From Roseihalotalea indica (GTDB taxonomy: Bacteria; Bacteroidota; Bacteroidia; Cytophagales; Cyclobacteriaceae): a stretch of DNA of 64,000 nucleotides. The notes under the pieces were generated by a model, which was not told the origin of the DNA, made no database searches, and saw only the letters and a list, made by a program, of their open reading frames with translations. Each line of letters opens with the position of its first letter. Within the stretch, counting starts at the first letter, position 1. The stretch covers positions 124,001-188,000 of the forward strand of contig NZ_JAINFL010000014.1 in NCBI RefSeq assembly GCF_022458895.1, written 5' to 3'. Positions 44,018 through 53,200 of the stretch are shown here, in pieces. Both the position numbers and the translations under genes were made by a program.

Positions 44018-45280
44018 TTAGTGGAATTTGTTCATAGCCCAGCGTTTGGTCTTTTTAAATATGTTGTCACTATCCTGTTCATCGTCCTCGGTATCCTCTT
44101 CGCCAAACAAGTAGCCCACGGGCTGAAGTACGGTAACATTATCAAATACCACTTTAACAATACCCAGGGCCGGGATGGCAATCAGCATCCCCACGATGCC
44201 CCAGATAGCGCCGCCCAGCACCACTACAATAATAGTAAACACCGGATTAAGATCTACCTGATCGCCTACTACGTAAGGCTCCAGAATATAGCTTTCTACA
44301 AACTGGGTGATGGCGAAGGTAATGGATACTCCAATAGCCCCGCCAAAACCACCATCTGAAATGAAGGCCAGAATAATAGCAACTCCGTACCCAATCATAT
44401 TTCCGATATAGGGAATCAGCGAGAGAACCGCCGCCAGCATTGATACCAAGATGGCATTGCGCACACCAGACACCGATAATCCAATCGCATACAAAACAGT
44501 CAGAAAAAGAATGAGCAGTATCCTTCCGAACAGGTACTTCTGAGAAACGCGTGTAGAGTTGCTAATAACCTTCTTTGCATGCTCCTGCCGGTCATCCGGC
44601 ACCATCTTGAGAATGGATAGTTTGAATTTGCGCCGATACATCAGGAAGAAGAAGATATACACAAAGATGAGTAGCAGGGTGCCCAGCGTACTGAAAAACT
44701 GACTGATGACACTTCCGGCTGAAGATAGTAATGAACTGCTAGCCGAAGAAGACTCATTTTGAGCTTTTTCTTCCTGTCCCTGGGTGGAGGTTTGGTTTTG
44801 AGAAGGCGGTAAATTGGTCTGGGCGCTGTCAGTTGGACTGCTGTTTTTGGTGCTATCGCTTTGAGCCTCTGAACCAGACGCTACCCCGGGCACGCTACTG
44901 GAAATCTTTTGCTTTTGTTCCTGAACAGAAAGCCCTGTTTTTTGAGCAATGTACTGCTGTAACTGCTCTATTTTAGGCTCTATTTTTTCCTTGATTTGGG
45001 GCCAGTCATCCGTCAGACTTTTTACCTGGGCCGCCACTACACCCACCAGTGCTCCGAAGAAGAAAATAATAATCAGCACCGATAAAAAAGAAGCCCAACC
45101 TCGCTTAAGCCCCTTCCCTTCAAACCAGCGGCAGACAGGCAGAATGATCATGGCCAGCAGGCAGGCTACTGACAGTGGTAGTAAAAATGAACGGGCTTGT
45201 ATCAGTCCCCAGAAAAAGAAAGTGAGACTTACTATAAGGAGCGTAAAAAAGGTAAGAATGCGTTGGGCTTTGCCGGTCAT
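44018..45280 (-). CDS. AI-2E family transporter with low-complexity insert
   Basis: A 420-residue integral membrane protein of the AI-2E (PF01594-type) family: hydrophobic N-terminal pair (ILTFFTLLIVSLTFFFWGL, LLPLSVACLLAMIILPVCRW), a central soluble part and a C-terminal helix set including LSLIPYIGNMIGYGVAIILA and DLNPVFTIIVVVLGGAIWGI, which carry the family's P-Y-x-G and N-P motifs. Between the second helix pair lies an about 65-residue Ser/Gln/Thr/Asn-rich insert (GSEAQSDSTKNSSPTDSAQT and onward) that is longer than usual. Members export autoinducer-2-like signals or act as Na/H antiporters; the role here is unknown. Confidence 0.87.
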   Translation of the reverse strand: MTGKAQRILTFFTLLIVSLTFFFWGLIQARSFLLPLSVACLLAMIILPVCRWFEGKGLKRGWASFLSVLIIIFFFGALVGVVAAQVKSLTDDWPQIKEKIEPKIEQLQQYIAQKTGLSVQEQKQKISSSVPGVASGSEAQSDSTKNSSPTDSAQTNLPPSQNQTSTQGQEEKAQNESSSASSSLLSSAGSVISQFFSTLGTLLLIFVYIFFFLMYRRKFKLSILKMVPDDRQEHAKKVISNSTRVSQKYLFGRILLILFLTVLYAIGLSVSGVRNAILVSMLAAVLSLIPYIGNMIGYGVAIILAFISDGGFGGAIGVSITFAITQFVESYILEPYVVGDQVDLNPVFTIIVVVLGGAIWGIVGMLIAIPALGIVKVVFDNVTVLQPVGYLFGEEDTEDDEQDSDNIFKKTKRWAMNKFH

Positions 45281-45445
45281 GGAGTATAACAGAAAAAACG
45301 ATGGACGATGTTTTTTTTAAATGATAAGCACAAACCATAACTACAGATGCACTGGAATGTTGACTGCCGGATACATGCAGTAATCGACATTTAAAATAAA
45401 TTATGTATTTATCTGAGATAACGAGCCAGAATTTAAGTTTGCTTC

Positions 45446-46210
45446 TTACGCAGACAAATGACTGTTTTCATATACTGCCTCATCTTTTTCCTGTTCTTTT
45501 AACTTGAATAATAACTCTACCCGGATTTCCTGTAGATAAAGCAAAAGTGTGTAAATGAAAATAACAACCCCCAGCATTTCACCGGTTTCCTCAAAAAGTC
45601 GGCTTACATTCTTTCCCCCCTCATCATAGTAGTTAAGGTATGATTCTAACATTTCAAACCCAATGGCACCGCCCAGAAAGACCACCGCAGCTCCGCCAAA
45701 CTTTAGTAAATATCGCAAAGGCAAGCGGCGGACGAAAGGAATATACAATAATCCAATAATCAGCAAGAGAGGAATATAAAATTGGTACCAGCGGTAATAC
45801 ATTACTCCTTCACCCCGACCAAATTTCATAATCATTAGATTTCCAACAATACCTTCGTGAATCTGAGCAGCTTCATCAAAACTCATAAGGAAGAAACCGG
45901 CTGCCAGCCCCCACCAATACCAGTTTTGTTTTTGTTGGCGAATAAAGTCCAGAGAGGCAATTAGAGAGAGAAGCCCACCGGCAAACAATAAGTTAAGGGC
46001 AGATACATACGTTGGTAGGTTGCCCTCCTCGCCCATATTAAAGAAGTTATATAGCCCAAACATTTCTTCGGGTGAAATGCCAAAAGACGATTCTGCCAGA
46101 TGAACAAAAATGTTTGCTAGTGCCAGAAAAATAACAATAGCACTTAGTATTAGCGCGACTCGCGACGGAGAAATAGTGACTGCCAAACGATCATTGGTAG
46201 CTGATTGCAT
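45446..46210 (-). CDS. Conserved multi-pass membrane protein, unknown function
   Basis: A 254-residue protein with about six predicted transmembrane helices (VALILSAIVIFLALANIFVH, ALNLLFAGGLLSLIASL, YWWGLAAGFFLMSFDEAAQI, IPLLLIIGLLYIPFV, FGGAAVVFLGGAIGFEML, GVVIFIYTLLLYLQ). Acidic residues and His inside or next to helices (SFDEAAQIHE, LFEETGEMLG) form a repeated motif also seen in a family of uncharacterised bacterial membrane proteins. Their intramembrane position hints at metal or proton binding. No signal peptide; the start at 46210 gives a short cytoplasmic tail. It stands alone. Confidence 0.75.
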   Translation of the reverse strand: MQSATNDRLAVTISPSRVALILSAIVIFLALANIFVHLAESSFGISPEEMFGLYNFFNMGEEGNLPTYVSALNLLFAGGLLSLIASLDFIRQQKQNWYWWGLAAGFFLMSFDEAAQIHEGIVGNLMIMKFGRGEGVMYYRWYQFYIPLLLIIGLLYIPFVRRLPLRYLLKFGGAAVVFLGGAIGFEMLESYLNYYDEGGKNVSRLFEETGEMLGVVIFIYTLLLYLQEIRVELLFKLKEQEKDEAVYENSHLSA

Positions 46211-46698
46211 AGTGATTCGATCTTCAATTCGGCCCTTCTCAATATTAGACTAGAGGGCACTATATTATGGGGACGTAATGGGCAATGTTACTACATGCTA
46301 TTATTATAAGCAAAAGGAGGGCGAAGATGTTGCGAATAATGAAAAATCAATGAAATAGTTATGCTATTTTTAGCATGGCACTCTCAATATTTAGATGAAG
46401 TCAGTCTTGCCTCTACTGTCTTAAGCAATTGATGCCAGAGAATAAATAGATGTAAAATAACTGCGTTTGCTTTACAATCTCTCAAACTAATAGTATCATG
46501 CATTTAGATAGGCATTGCATATTTGCAAAAGCGGAACGCACCTTGCCAACTATCTATTCTTAAGCTGTTACTTAAAGCGACAGGCTATTTGATTTATTAA
46601 GAAGTTTGGATCTTTACCTGCGAAATAGAGAGTCAGCCGTGCTATTCGCTATTGTTGCCAGAACATTATTAGTCACTTTCCTTTTACTCAACCCATCT
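46211..46698. other. Divergent intergenic region before the pectin locus
   Basis: 488 bp between the membrane protein at 45446 and the polygalacturonase. AT-rich, without a supported gene, presumably holding both promoters. A near match to the Bacteroidota -7 element (CATATTTG near 46518) lacks a convincing upstream partner and is not called. Confidence 0.4.
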
Positions 46699-48156
46699 AT
46701 GATGAATATTACTAAACCAGCACCTCAGTTAGCATGGTATGCTGCTTGCATGGCTGTACTATCTTTTGTCCTTTCCTCTTGCGGAAGTAACGCCAACACA
46801 GCAACGGAGCAACCTTCAGTACAAAGCGAGGTTTGGAACCAGGTAGATACTATTCTGGAACAGATCAAGCCGCCGGTTTTTCCTGATCAAGACTTTACGA
46901 TTACGGATTACGGAGCTACCGGTGATGGAAGTCAGGACTGTACCGAAGCCTTTCAAAAGGCCATTGCTGCCTGTAGCGAGGCTGGCGGAGGAAGAGTCAT
47001 AGTACCGGAAGGAGATTTTCTTTCAGGACCGATCCATCTGAAAAGCAACGTGAATCTGCATCTGGTCAAGGGTGCCAAAATTTCATTTTCTACCAACCCA
47101 AAAGCTTATTTGCCTTTGGTATACACCCGCTGGGAGGGAGTGGAACTCATGAACTATTCCCCGCTCATCTACGCCTTTGAGCAGGAAAACATAGCTGTAA
47201 CCGGTGAAGGTATACTGGATGGGCAGGCTAATAAAACCAATTGGTGGCCTTGGAAGGGAAGAGAAGAATACGGTTGGCAGGAGGGGATGCCGCATCAAAA
47301 TCAGCCAGAAAACCGCGATGCCTTACGGGAAATGGCCGAGAATCAGGTGCCGGTAGAAGAGCGCATGTTTGGAGAAGGGCACTATCTACGCCCCCAGTTT
47401 GTGCAACCTTACCGCTGCAAAAATGTGCTGATTGAAGGCGTGAAATTCATCAACTCACCCATGTGGATTCTGAACCCCGTACTATGCACCAATGTAACTA
47501 TTCAAAAAGTAACGGTAGAAAGTCAGGGACCTAATTCTGATGGGTGCGACCCGGAATCCTGCAAAAATGTGCTGATCAAAGACTGTTACTTTAATACCGG
47601 CGACGATTGTATTGCTATTAAATCGGGCCGGGATGCGGATGGCAGACGGGTGAATGTGCCTAGCGAAAATATTATCATTCAAAACTGTTCTATGGCTAAT
47701 GGACATGGCGGAGTGGTGATCGGAAGTGAGATTTCAGGTGGGGCCCGAAATGTATTCGCTGAAAATTGTACGATGGATAGCCCGTTGCTGGAGCGAGTAT
47801 TACGCATAAAAACCAGCTCGAGGCGGGGCGGAGTGGTAGAGAATGTCTACTTGCGGAACATAGAAGTAGGGCAGGTGGCCGAACAGGTGGTCCGGGTGAA
47901 TATGTTTTACGAAGACCCAGGTGAGTTTATGCCGACGGTCAGAAATATTGAAGTAGAAAATATGACGGTAGAAAAAGGCGGCGAAACGGGTGTGCTGCTG
48001 GAAGGCTATGAAGAGTCCCCTATTACTAACATCCGCCTGAAAAACGTGGTGATCAAAGGCACGAAGGAGCCCTATCGGTTTTCCAACGTAAAAGACATTC
48101 AGTTTGATGATGTAACAATCAATGGGGAAAAAATTGTGCTTGAAGAACCTTCTTAA
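46699..48156 (+). CDS. GH28 polygalacturonase-like lipoprotein
   Basis: A 485-residue pectin-degrading enzyme. Of the in-frame starts, the ATG at 46699 (or 46702) gives a lipoprotein signal with lipobox LSFVLSSC; a TTG 31 codons upstream adds only a weak hydrophobic stretch. The parallel beta-helix starts at ITDYGATGDGSQDCTEAFQ. Catalytic blocks of GH28 are visible: NSDGCDPESC (first Asp), NTGDDCIAIKSG (paired Asp), GHGGVVIGSE (catalytic-type His) and RVLRIKTSS. Expected reaction: hydrolysis of alpha-1,4-galacturonan or a rhamnogalacturonan backbone. It opens the pectin locus, 165 bp upstream of the sigma factor gene. Confidence 0.93.
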   Translation: MMNITKPAPQLAWYAACMAVLSFVLSSCGSNANTATEQPSVQSEVWNQVDTILEQIKPPVFPDQDFTITDYGATGDGSQDCTEAFQKAIAACSEAGGGRVIVPEGDFLSGPIHLKSNVNLHLVKGAKISFSTNPKAYLPLVYTRWEGVELMNYSPLIYAFEQENIAVTGEGILDGQANKTNWWPWKGREEYGWQEGMPHQNQPENRDALREMAENQVPVEERMFGEGHYLRPQFVQPYRCKNVLIEGVKFINSPMWILNPVLCTNVTIQKVTVESQGPNSDGCDPESCKNVLIKDCYFNTGDDCIAIKSGRDADGRRVNVPSENIIIQNCSMANGHGGVVIGSEISGGARNVFAENCTMDSPLLERVLRIKTSSRRGGVVENVYLRNIEVGQVAEQVVRVNMFYEDPGEFMPTVRNIEVENMTVEKGGETGVLLEGYEESPITNIRLKNVVIKGTKEPYRFSNVKDIQFDDVTINGEKIVLEEPS

Positions 48157-48265
48157 CCTTTTTAATAGCCTTAGCTGATAGTATTTGCCTGTTACACTTA
48201 TGAAAATATAACCTATAGCGCAAGTTTGCGAAATGACAATAAAGATTTTTGTTTTACCGAAAGCT

Positions 48266-48283
48266 TTTTACAATATTGTAAAA
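48266..48283. promoter_or_regulatory. 18-bp perfect palindrome upstream of sigma factor 2
   Basis: TTTTACAATATTGTAAAA is its own reverse complement. It lies 39 bp before the ATG of the pectin-locus sigma factor. The half-site ATTGTAAA recurs at 48315-48322, overlapping the start codon, 40 bp away. This arrangement resembles an operator for a dimeric regulator, or a promoter-proximal hairpin. Chance palindromes are possible in such AT-rich DNA. Confidence 0.45.
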
Positions 48284-48321
48284 CATAAGCCATACAGAAG
48301 GCTTAATTTAACACATTGTAA

Positions 48322-48909
48322 ATGGTGGATGAGGATAAAATATGGGTGAAGGCATTGCGTAACGGGAAGCCGGAAGGGCTGAACAACCTTTTCCAGAAAT
48401 ACCATCATGCCCTATATTTTCATGCCCTGGATTTATTGAAATCCCCTCAGGCAGCAGAAGATGTGGTACAGGAGGTTTTCATTAAAGTTTGGGAAAAACG
48501 AGCGCAACTCAAGCCTGAATTATCGTTCAAGTCTTATCTGTTCACCATCTCCCGAAATCATATTCTCAATCAACTTAAACGGCTTTCCCTAGACTGGCAG
48601 GCAAAACAGCATTTTTCTGATAGCCATATAGGCTTCCACAATCAGGTGGAAGAACAGGTGATTTATGCCGACTACGAAGCCATTGCTCAGAAAGCCCTGG
48701 CAGAGTTGTCCCCCAAGCGAAAAATGGTCTTCACCCTGCATCGGGTGGAAGGGAAAAAGTACGATGAAATTGCCACTTTGCTTAACATCTCAAAGAACAC
48801 TGTTCGCGATCATGTAGTGAAGGCAGAGAAGTCAATCAAAGAGTATTTTGCCTGCCAGGCAGACATCACTATCTCGCTATTTCTGGCCATTACACTAGGC
48901 ATTCTTTAA
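48322..48909 (+). CDS. ECF RNA polymerase sigma factor, locus 2 (pectin)
   Basis: A 195-residue Bacteroidota-type ECF sigma factor. Region 2: LNNLFQKYHHALYFHALDLL, AEDVVQEVFIKVWEKRAQL and LFTISRNHILNQLKR; region 4: ELSPKRKMVFTLHRVEGKKY with the helix-turn-helix IATLLNISKNTVRDHVVKA. Start ATG at 48322. As in locus 1 the protein ends in a hydrophobic tail (ITISLFLAITLGIL). FecR, SusC and SusD genes follow, and pectin-degrading genes lie on both sides, so it probably controls the pectin locus. A strong palindrome lies upstream. Confidence 0.93.
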   Translation: MVDEDKIWVKALRNGKPEGLNNLFQKYHHALYFHALDLLKSPQAAEDVVQEVFIKVWEKRAQLKPELSFKSYLFTISRNHILNQLKRLSLDWQAKQHFSDSHIGFHNQVEEQVIYADYEAIAQKALAELSPKRKMVFTLHRVEGKKYDEIATLLNISKNTVRDHVVKAEKSIKEYFACQADITISLFLAITLGIL

Positions 48910-48951
48910 TAGACATTATCCTACTTTCTTTTAATGACGCACCAGGAAGCA

Positions 48952-49010
48952 GTTGGCAGGAGTCCGTAGGAGAGACCGGCCTCCTGCCAACCGCCTCCGG
49001 TAACCCTTAT
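48952..49010 (-). repeat. Dispersed palindromic repeat, copy D
   Basis: On the minus strand this copy reads TAAGGGTTACCGGAGGC (48993-49009) followed by GGTTGGCAGGAGGCC. On the plus strand GTTGGCAGGAG (48952-48962) pairs perfectly with CTCCTGCCAAC (48981-48991), giving an 11-bp stem. It lies between the sigma and FecR genes and may weaken read-through, so sigma and FecR levels could differ. Confidence 0.8.
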
Positions 49011-49132
49011 CTATCGGTTAGATCACATGATGATCCGAACAAACCCTAGTCCTGCGATTTTCTAAAAAAAATTTCACATCGAGCCATCACTTAGCCTGCC
49101 CCAATTGTATTAGTACTATAAACCGGGATAAC

Positions 49133-50140
49133 ATGGCTGAATCACCGCATGTAAGAAGGTTATTTGAGAAGTTCATCCGCAACCAGTGTACCGATGCGGA
49201 GCTGGAAGAGGTATGGCAGTATATTCATGCATCGGAAGTTCCCGAAGAATTTGATGACCTGATACGAGAAAATCTGGAAAAAAGGCTGGCGGAGCAACGG
49301 AAAGTTTCACCGGTGGTTTCTGCCAGGATGTTTCACGCTATTCAGACAAACATAGATGATGAGCATGGGAGACCTGTAAAAAAAATGACGGCAGTGCGAA
49401 TGAGTATGGCCGTGGCGGCTACCATTGCCCTGTTGTTATGCGGCGGACTGCTGTATTTTTACCTTCCATCATCATTAGGTAATTCTCAGCAGGTTTATTC
49501 AACGGCCTACGGCGAAACTCAGCATATTTTGCTACCCGATAGCTCCAGCGTAGTGCTCAACGCTAATTCCACCCTTACTATAGCCTCTGACTGGCCGGAT
49601 GAATCGCAACCCGCAGAAAACCAGATGCGGGAAGTGTGGCTGGAAGGGGAAGCGTTTTTCGACGTAAAGAAAATGGCTAATCCTACTCGTTTTATAGTAC
49701 ACACAACTGATTTAAAAGTAGAGGTGCTGGGAACGAGGTTTGACGTTAACTCCCGCCAAGAAAAAACGCGGGTGGTGCTCGACGAGGGAAAAGTGAAACT
49801 ACTAACCCGGAATCAGCCTGAGTTAGTGATGAAACCGGGGGAGTTGGTAGAGCTATCTAAAGAGCACGCCCGGTTTCAAAAAAAATTAGTGAATCCGGAA
49901 AGCTATATCTCGTGGCGGCATGATGAGCTGATTTTTGAGGCCACGCCTATTACCGAGATCATCGACATTCTTACGTATAACTATGGTTACCAGGTGGTCA
50001 TCCGAGACAATACGGTGAGCCAGGAAATGATTTTTACCGGCAATGCACCGGCCAATGATATTACGCTGCTGTTGGAAATGCTGTCAGAAACGTTTGATAT
50101 CAGCATTTCTCAGCAAGAGAAGAAGATCGTATTTCAGTAA
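49133..50140 (+). CDS. FecR-type anti-sigma factor, locus 2 (pectin)
   Basis: A 335-residue inner-membrane anti-sigma factor. The cytoplasmic N-terminus (LFEKFIRNQCTDAELEEVWQ) is followed by a transmembrane segment AVAATIALLLCGGLLYFYL near residues 90-110 and the periplasmic FecR domain (TQHILLPDSSSVVLNANSTL, WLEGEAFFDVKKM, LGTRFDVNS, PGELVELSKE). The C-terminal domain (IIDILTYNYGYQVVIRDN, MIFTGNAPANDITLLLEMLS) should bind the STN domain of the SusC protein encoded next. It is separated from its sigma gene by 223 bp that contain a palindromic repeat, while SusC follows after 76 bp. Confidence 0.93.
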   Translation: MAESPHVRRLFEKFIRNQCTDAELEEVWQYIHASEVPEEFDDLIRENLEKRLAEQRKVSPVVSARMFHAIQTNIDDEHGRPVKKMTAVRMSMAVAATIALLLCGGLLYFYLPSSLGNSQQVYSTAYGETQHILLPDSSSVVLNANSTLTIASDWPDESQPAENQMREVWLEGEAFFDVKKMANPTRFIVHTTDLKVEVLGTRFDVNSRQEKTRVVLDEGKVKLLTRNQPELVMKPGELVELSKEHARFQKKLVNPESYISWRHDELIFEATPITEIIDILTYNYGYQVVIRDNTVSQEMIFTGNAPANDITLLLEMLSETFDISISQQEKKIVFQ

Positions 50141-50152
50141 GTTTTTTAGGGT

Positions 50153-50170
50153 TCCGATAAACGTATCGGA
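50153..50170 (+). other. Hairpin between FecR and SusC genes
   Basis: TCCGATA-AACG-TATCGGA is a perfect 7-bp stem with a 4-nt loop, 12 bp after the FecR stop codon and followed after 12 nt by GGGTTTTTAG. It could be a weak attenuator or an mRNA-processing site allowing different FecR and SusC levels. The short T tract makes full termination unlikely. Confidence 0.45.
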
Positions 50171-50216
50171 GCGGGAAAAGATAGGGTTTTTAGTTTAACA
50201 ATTTAAAACAACAACT

Positions 50217-53200
50217 ATGGCTAATGATGTACGCAACTACGGCAGAAGGAGGTTTTTCTTTCCATTCTGTTTGCTTTTTTTAGTCACTATGGGCTTTCTC
50301 GGTCAATTACAGGCTCAGAGTTTGGCTTCTAATCGCTTGCCGTTTACTTACGAAGAGCGTCAGATAGAAAAGGTTTCTCTTAAACAATTGCTAGGTGAAC
50401 TGGAGTCTTTACACGACGTAAAGTTTGCCTTTGACGAGCGACTGGTACAGGATAAACTGGTCAACGCTTCTCAATTAAATAGACAGGAGCTGGACCAGAC
50501 ACTTTCGGAAGTACTACAACCTCTTAAACTTCAGTATAAGCAACTCACCCAGAAGTATTATGTCATTAAAAGAGCCGAAGAGAAAAACGGAGAAGAGTTT
50601 CAGAAGGTGCAGAAGAGGGGAGTGGGGGCTATCCCAACAGCCACCAGACAGACCTACGCTCATTTACCTAGTTTACCAGCAGACTATCTGGCAGTAGAAA
50701 AAACAATTAGCGGTACCGTGAATGATCAGGAAACCAACGAACCGCTGCCGGGTGTCAATGTCTTAGCCAAAGGGACCAATACCGGAACAGTGACCGATGT
50801 AAATGGTTCCTATAGGTTGACCGTTAGCGATGATGTTACCACATTAATATTTTCATCCATTGGATATTTGAGTGAAGAAGTGGAGATCGGCGACCGGGCT
50901 GAAGTAAATATTATACTGACGCCGGACATCCAATCGTTGCAAGAGATTGTGGTAATTGGCTATGGTACTCAGGAAAAAAAGGACCTGACCGGAGCCATTG
51001 CCAGCGTAGATGGCGAAGCAATTGCTGAAAGAGGCACGGTGAGTCCCCTACAGGCAGTGCAGGGGCAGATAGCCGGGGTAGATATTTCGGCTGGTTCCGG
51101 TCGGGCCGGGGCCGGATATAATATTCAGATTCGCGGTCAGAATTCTTTGTCAGGGGGAAATCCGCTATTTGTGGTAGACGGGGTCATTGTTGATAATATT
51201 GATTTTCTCAATCCTCAGGATATTAAATCCATTGATATCCTGAAAGATGCATCTTCTACGGCAGTATTCGGGTCGCGGGGTTCTAATGGGGTGGTTATCG
51301 TCACCACCAAGCAGGGAACTGCCGGAGAAGCCCGGATTTCGTACGACGGATACGTTGGTGTACGGCAGAATGCTCGCCAGCCTGATTTTATGTCTGGCGA
51401 TGAGTGGTGGGAATATCGCCAAAACACCTACATCTCGCCTGCCCTGATCAGCGGAGACTCTTACGATGCTACGGTAGGCGGGTTGGATGGTAGCGATGTG
51501 TTGGCGGAGCGGCTTGCGAATAAAGATTATACCTTTTGGCCCGATTATTTTCTGCAAACCGGATTACAGCAAAATCACTGGCTCACTGTATCCGGTGGAG
51601 GTGAAAAAGCAAACTATTTACTGGGAGCGGGTTATCAGCAAGAAAAAGGAAACCTGCTCAAAGATCAGTTTAAACGCTATAATTTTAAGGCCAGCATCAA
51701 TAGCCAGCTAAATACGAAATGGTCAGCCGGGGCTAGTTTTAACTTTTCGCTTTCTGAAACCGAACGGGGTAGCCCGCGAGCCATCATTAATGCCTATCGT
51801 ATGTCGCCACTGGTGAGCCCCTACGATTCTCTCGGGGAACCGCTGTATCAACCGGCTAAGTACGCGGGTATCAGCTTCACCAGCTCAGTCAGCCCGCTGT
51901 TTGAGAACTGGTACTCGGAAGATAATACCCGGGCCATTTTTGGGGTGGGTAACTTATACTTGCAGTATTCTCCGGTAGACTGGATTGATATTCGTTCTAC
52001 CTTTGCTCCTCGCATCAATTACCAACGCCGAGGACGTTACTGGGGCTCTCAAACGGAAACCCGTAACCTGGCAGACCCTGCGGCCCGTCGGGAAGATAGT
52101 GAATCGTTCTCCTACAACTGGGATAATCAGATCACTGCTCACCGGCAGTACGGTGATCATAATATTACCTTAATGGGACTTTATAGCCTGTGGTACGAAA
52201 GAAATGAGAGTAGCGATATCTACGTAGAGAACCTGCCGTACGAGTCTCTGTACTACAATCTGGGAACGGCTCCCGATATTTTATCGGTAGGGTCTGGCTT
52301 TAGCAAGATTTCGCTATTGTCTTATATGGGAAGACTCAACTATTCGTTCCGGGATAAGTATCTCTTTACCGCAGCTGCCCGTTGGGATGGCTCCTCCAAA
52401 CTGGCGCCCGGCTACAAATGGGCGGCATTTCCCTCCGTGGCAGTGGGCTGGAGAATTTCAGAAGAGAGCTTCCTGCAAAATGCCTCATTCGTGGATAACT
52501 TAAAGCTTCGTTTGAGCTATGGGTTTACAGGCAATAATAACATTGACCCGTATTCCACGCAGGTGTTAGCTAACAATCAAACCTTTTACGATTTCGGCGG
52601 GTCAATCGCCAAAGGATTTGCGCCGAGCGGCATCGTAAACCCACGGTTGAGCTGGGAAAGAACCCGAGAGGTTAACTTCGGAATTGATTACGACTTCTTT
52701 CAGGGTAGAATATCCGGTACCATCGACCTGTATGATAAACTTTCCAGCAACTTGCTTCTAGAGCGGGATCTGCCCCGGGAAACCGGCTGGGGCCCCATCA
52801 CTGACAACATTGGTTCGGTAAGCAACAAAGGAATTGAGCTTTCTTTACGTACGGTTAATATCAGCACCAACGATTTTACGTGGTCAACGACCTTTACCTT
52901 TGCTCGAAACAAAAATGCCATTGAAGAGCTACTGAACGGAAAAGAAGATTTGGTGGGCAACCGTTGGTTTATTGGTGAGCCTATTCAGGTAAATTACACG
53001 TATGTTTTTGACGGTATCTGGCAACTGGATGAAGCCGACGAGGCTGCTCAGTATAACCAATTGCCGGGCCAGGCTCGGGTGAAAGACCTCAATGATGATG
53101 ACGCCATCACCGATGATGATTATGCTATTATCGGCACACCCATGCCCGACTGGACGGGCGGTTTCTCTACCCAGGTACGATACCGGGGATTTGATTTTTC

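Noticed and set aside
44015..44359. A 114-codon plus-strand frame antisense to the AI-2E transporter
   Set aside because: The minus-strand protein has clear family motifs throughout, so the plus frame is a shadow.
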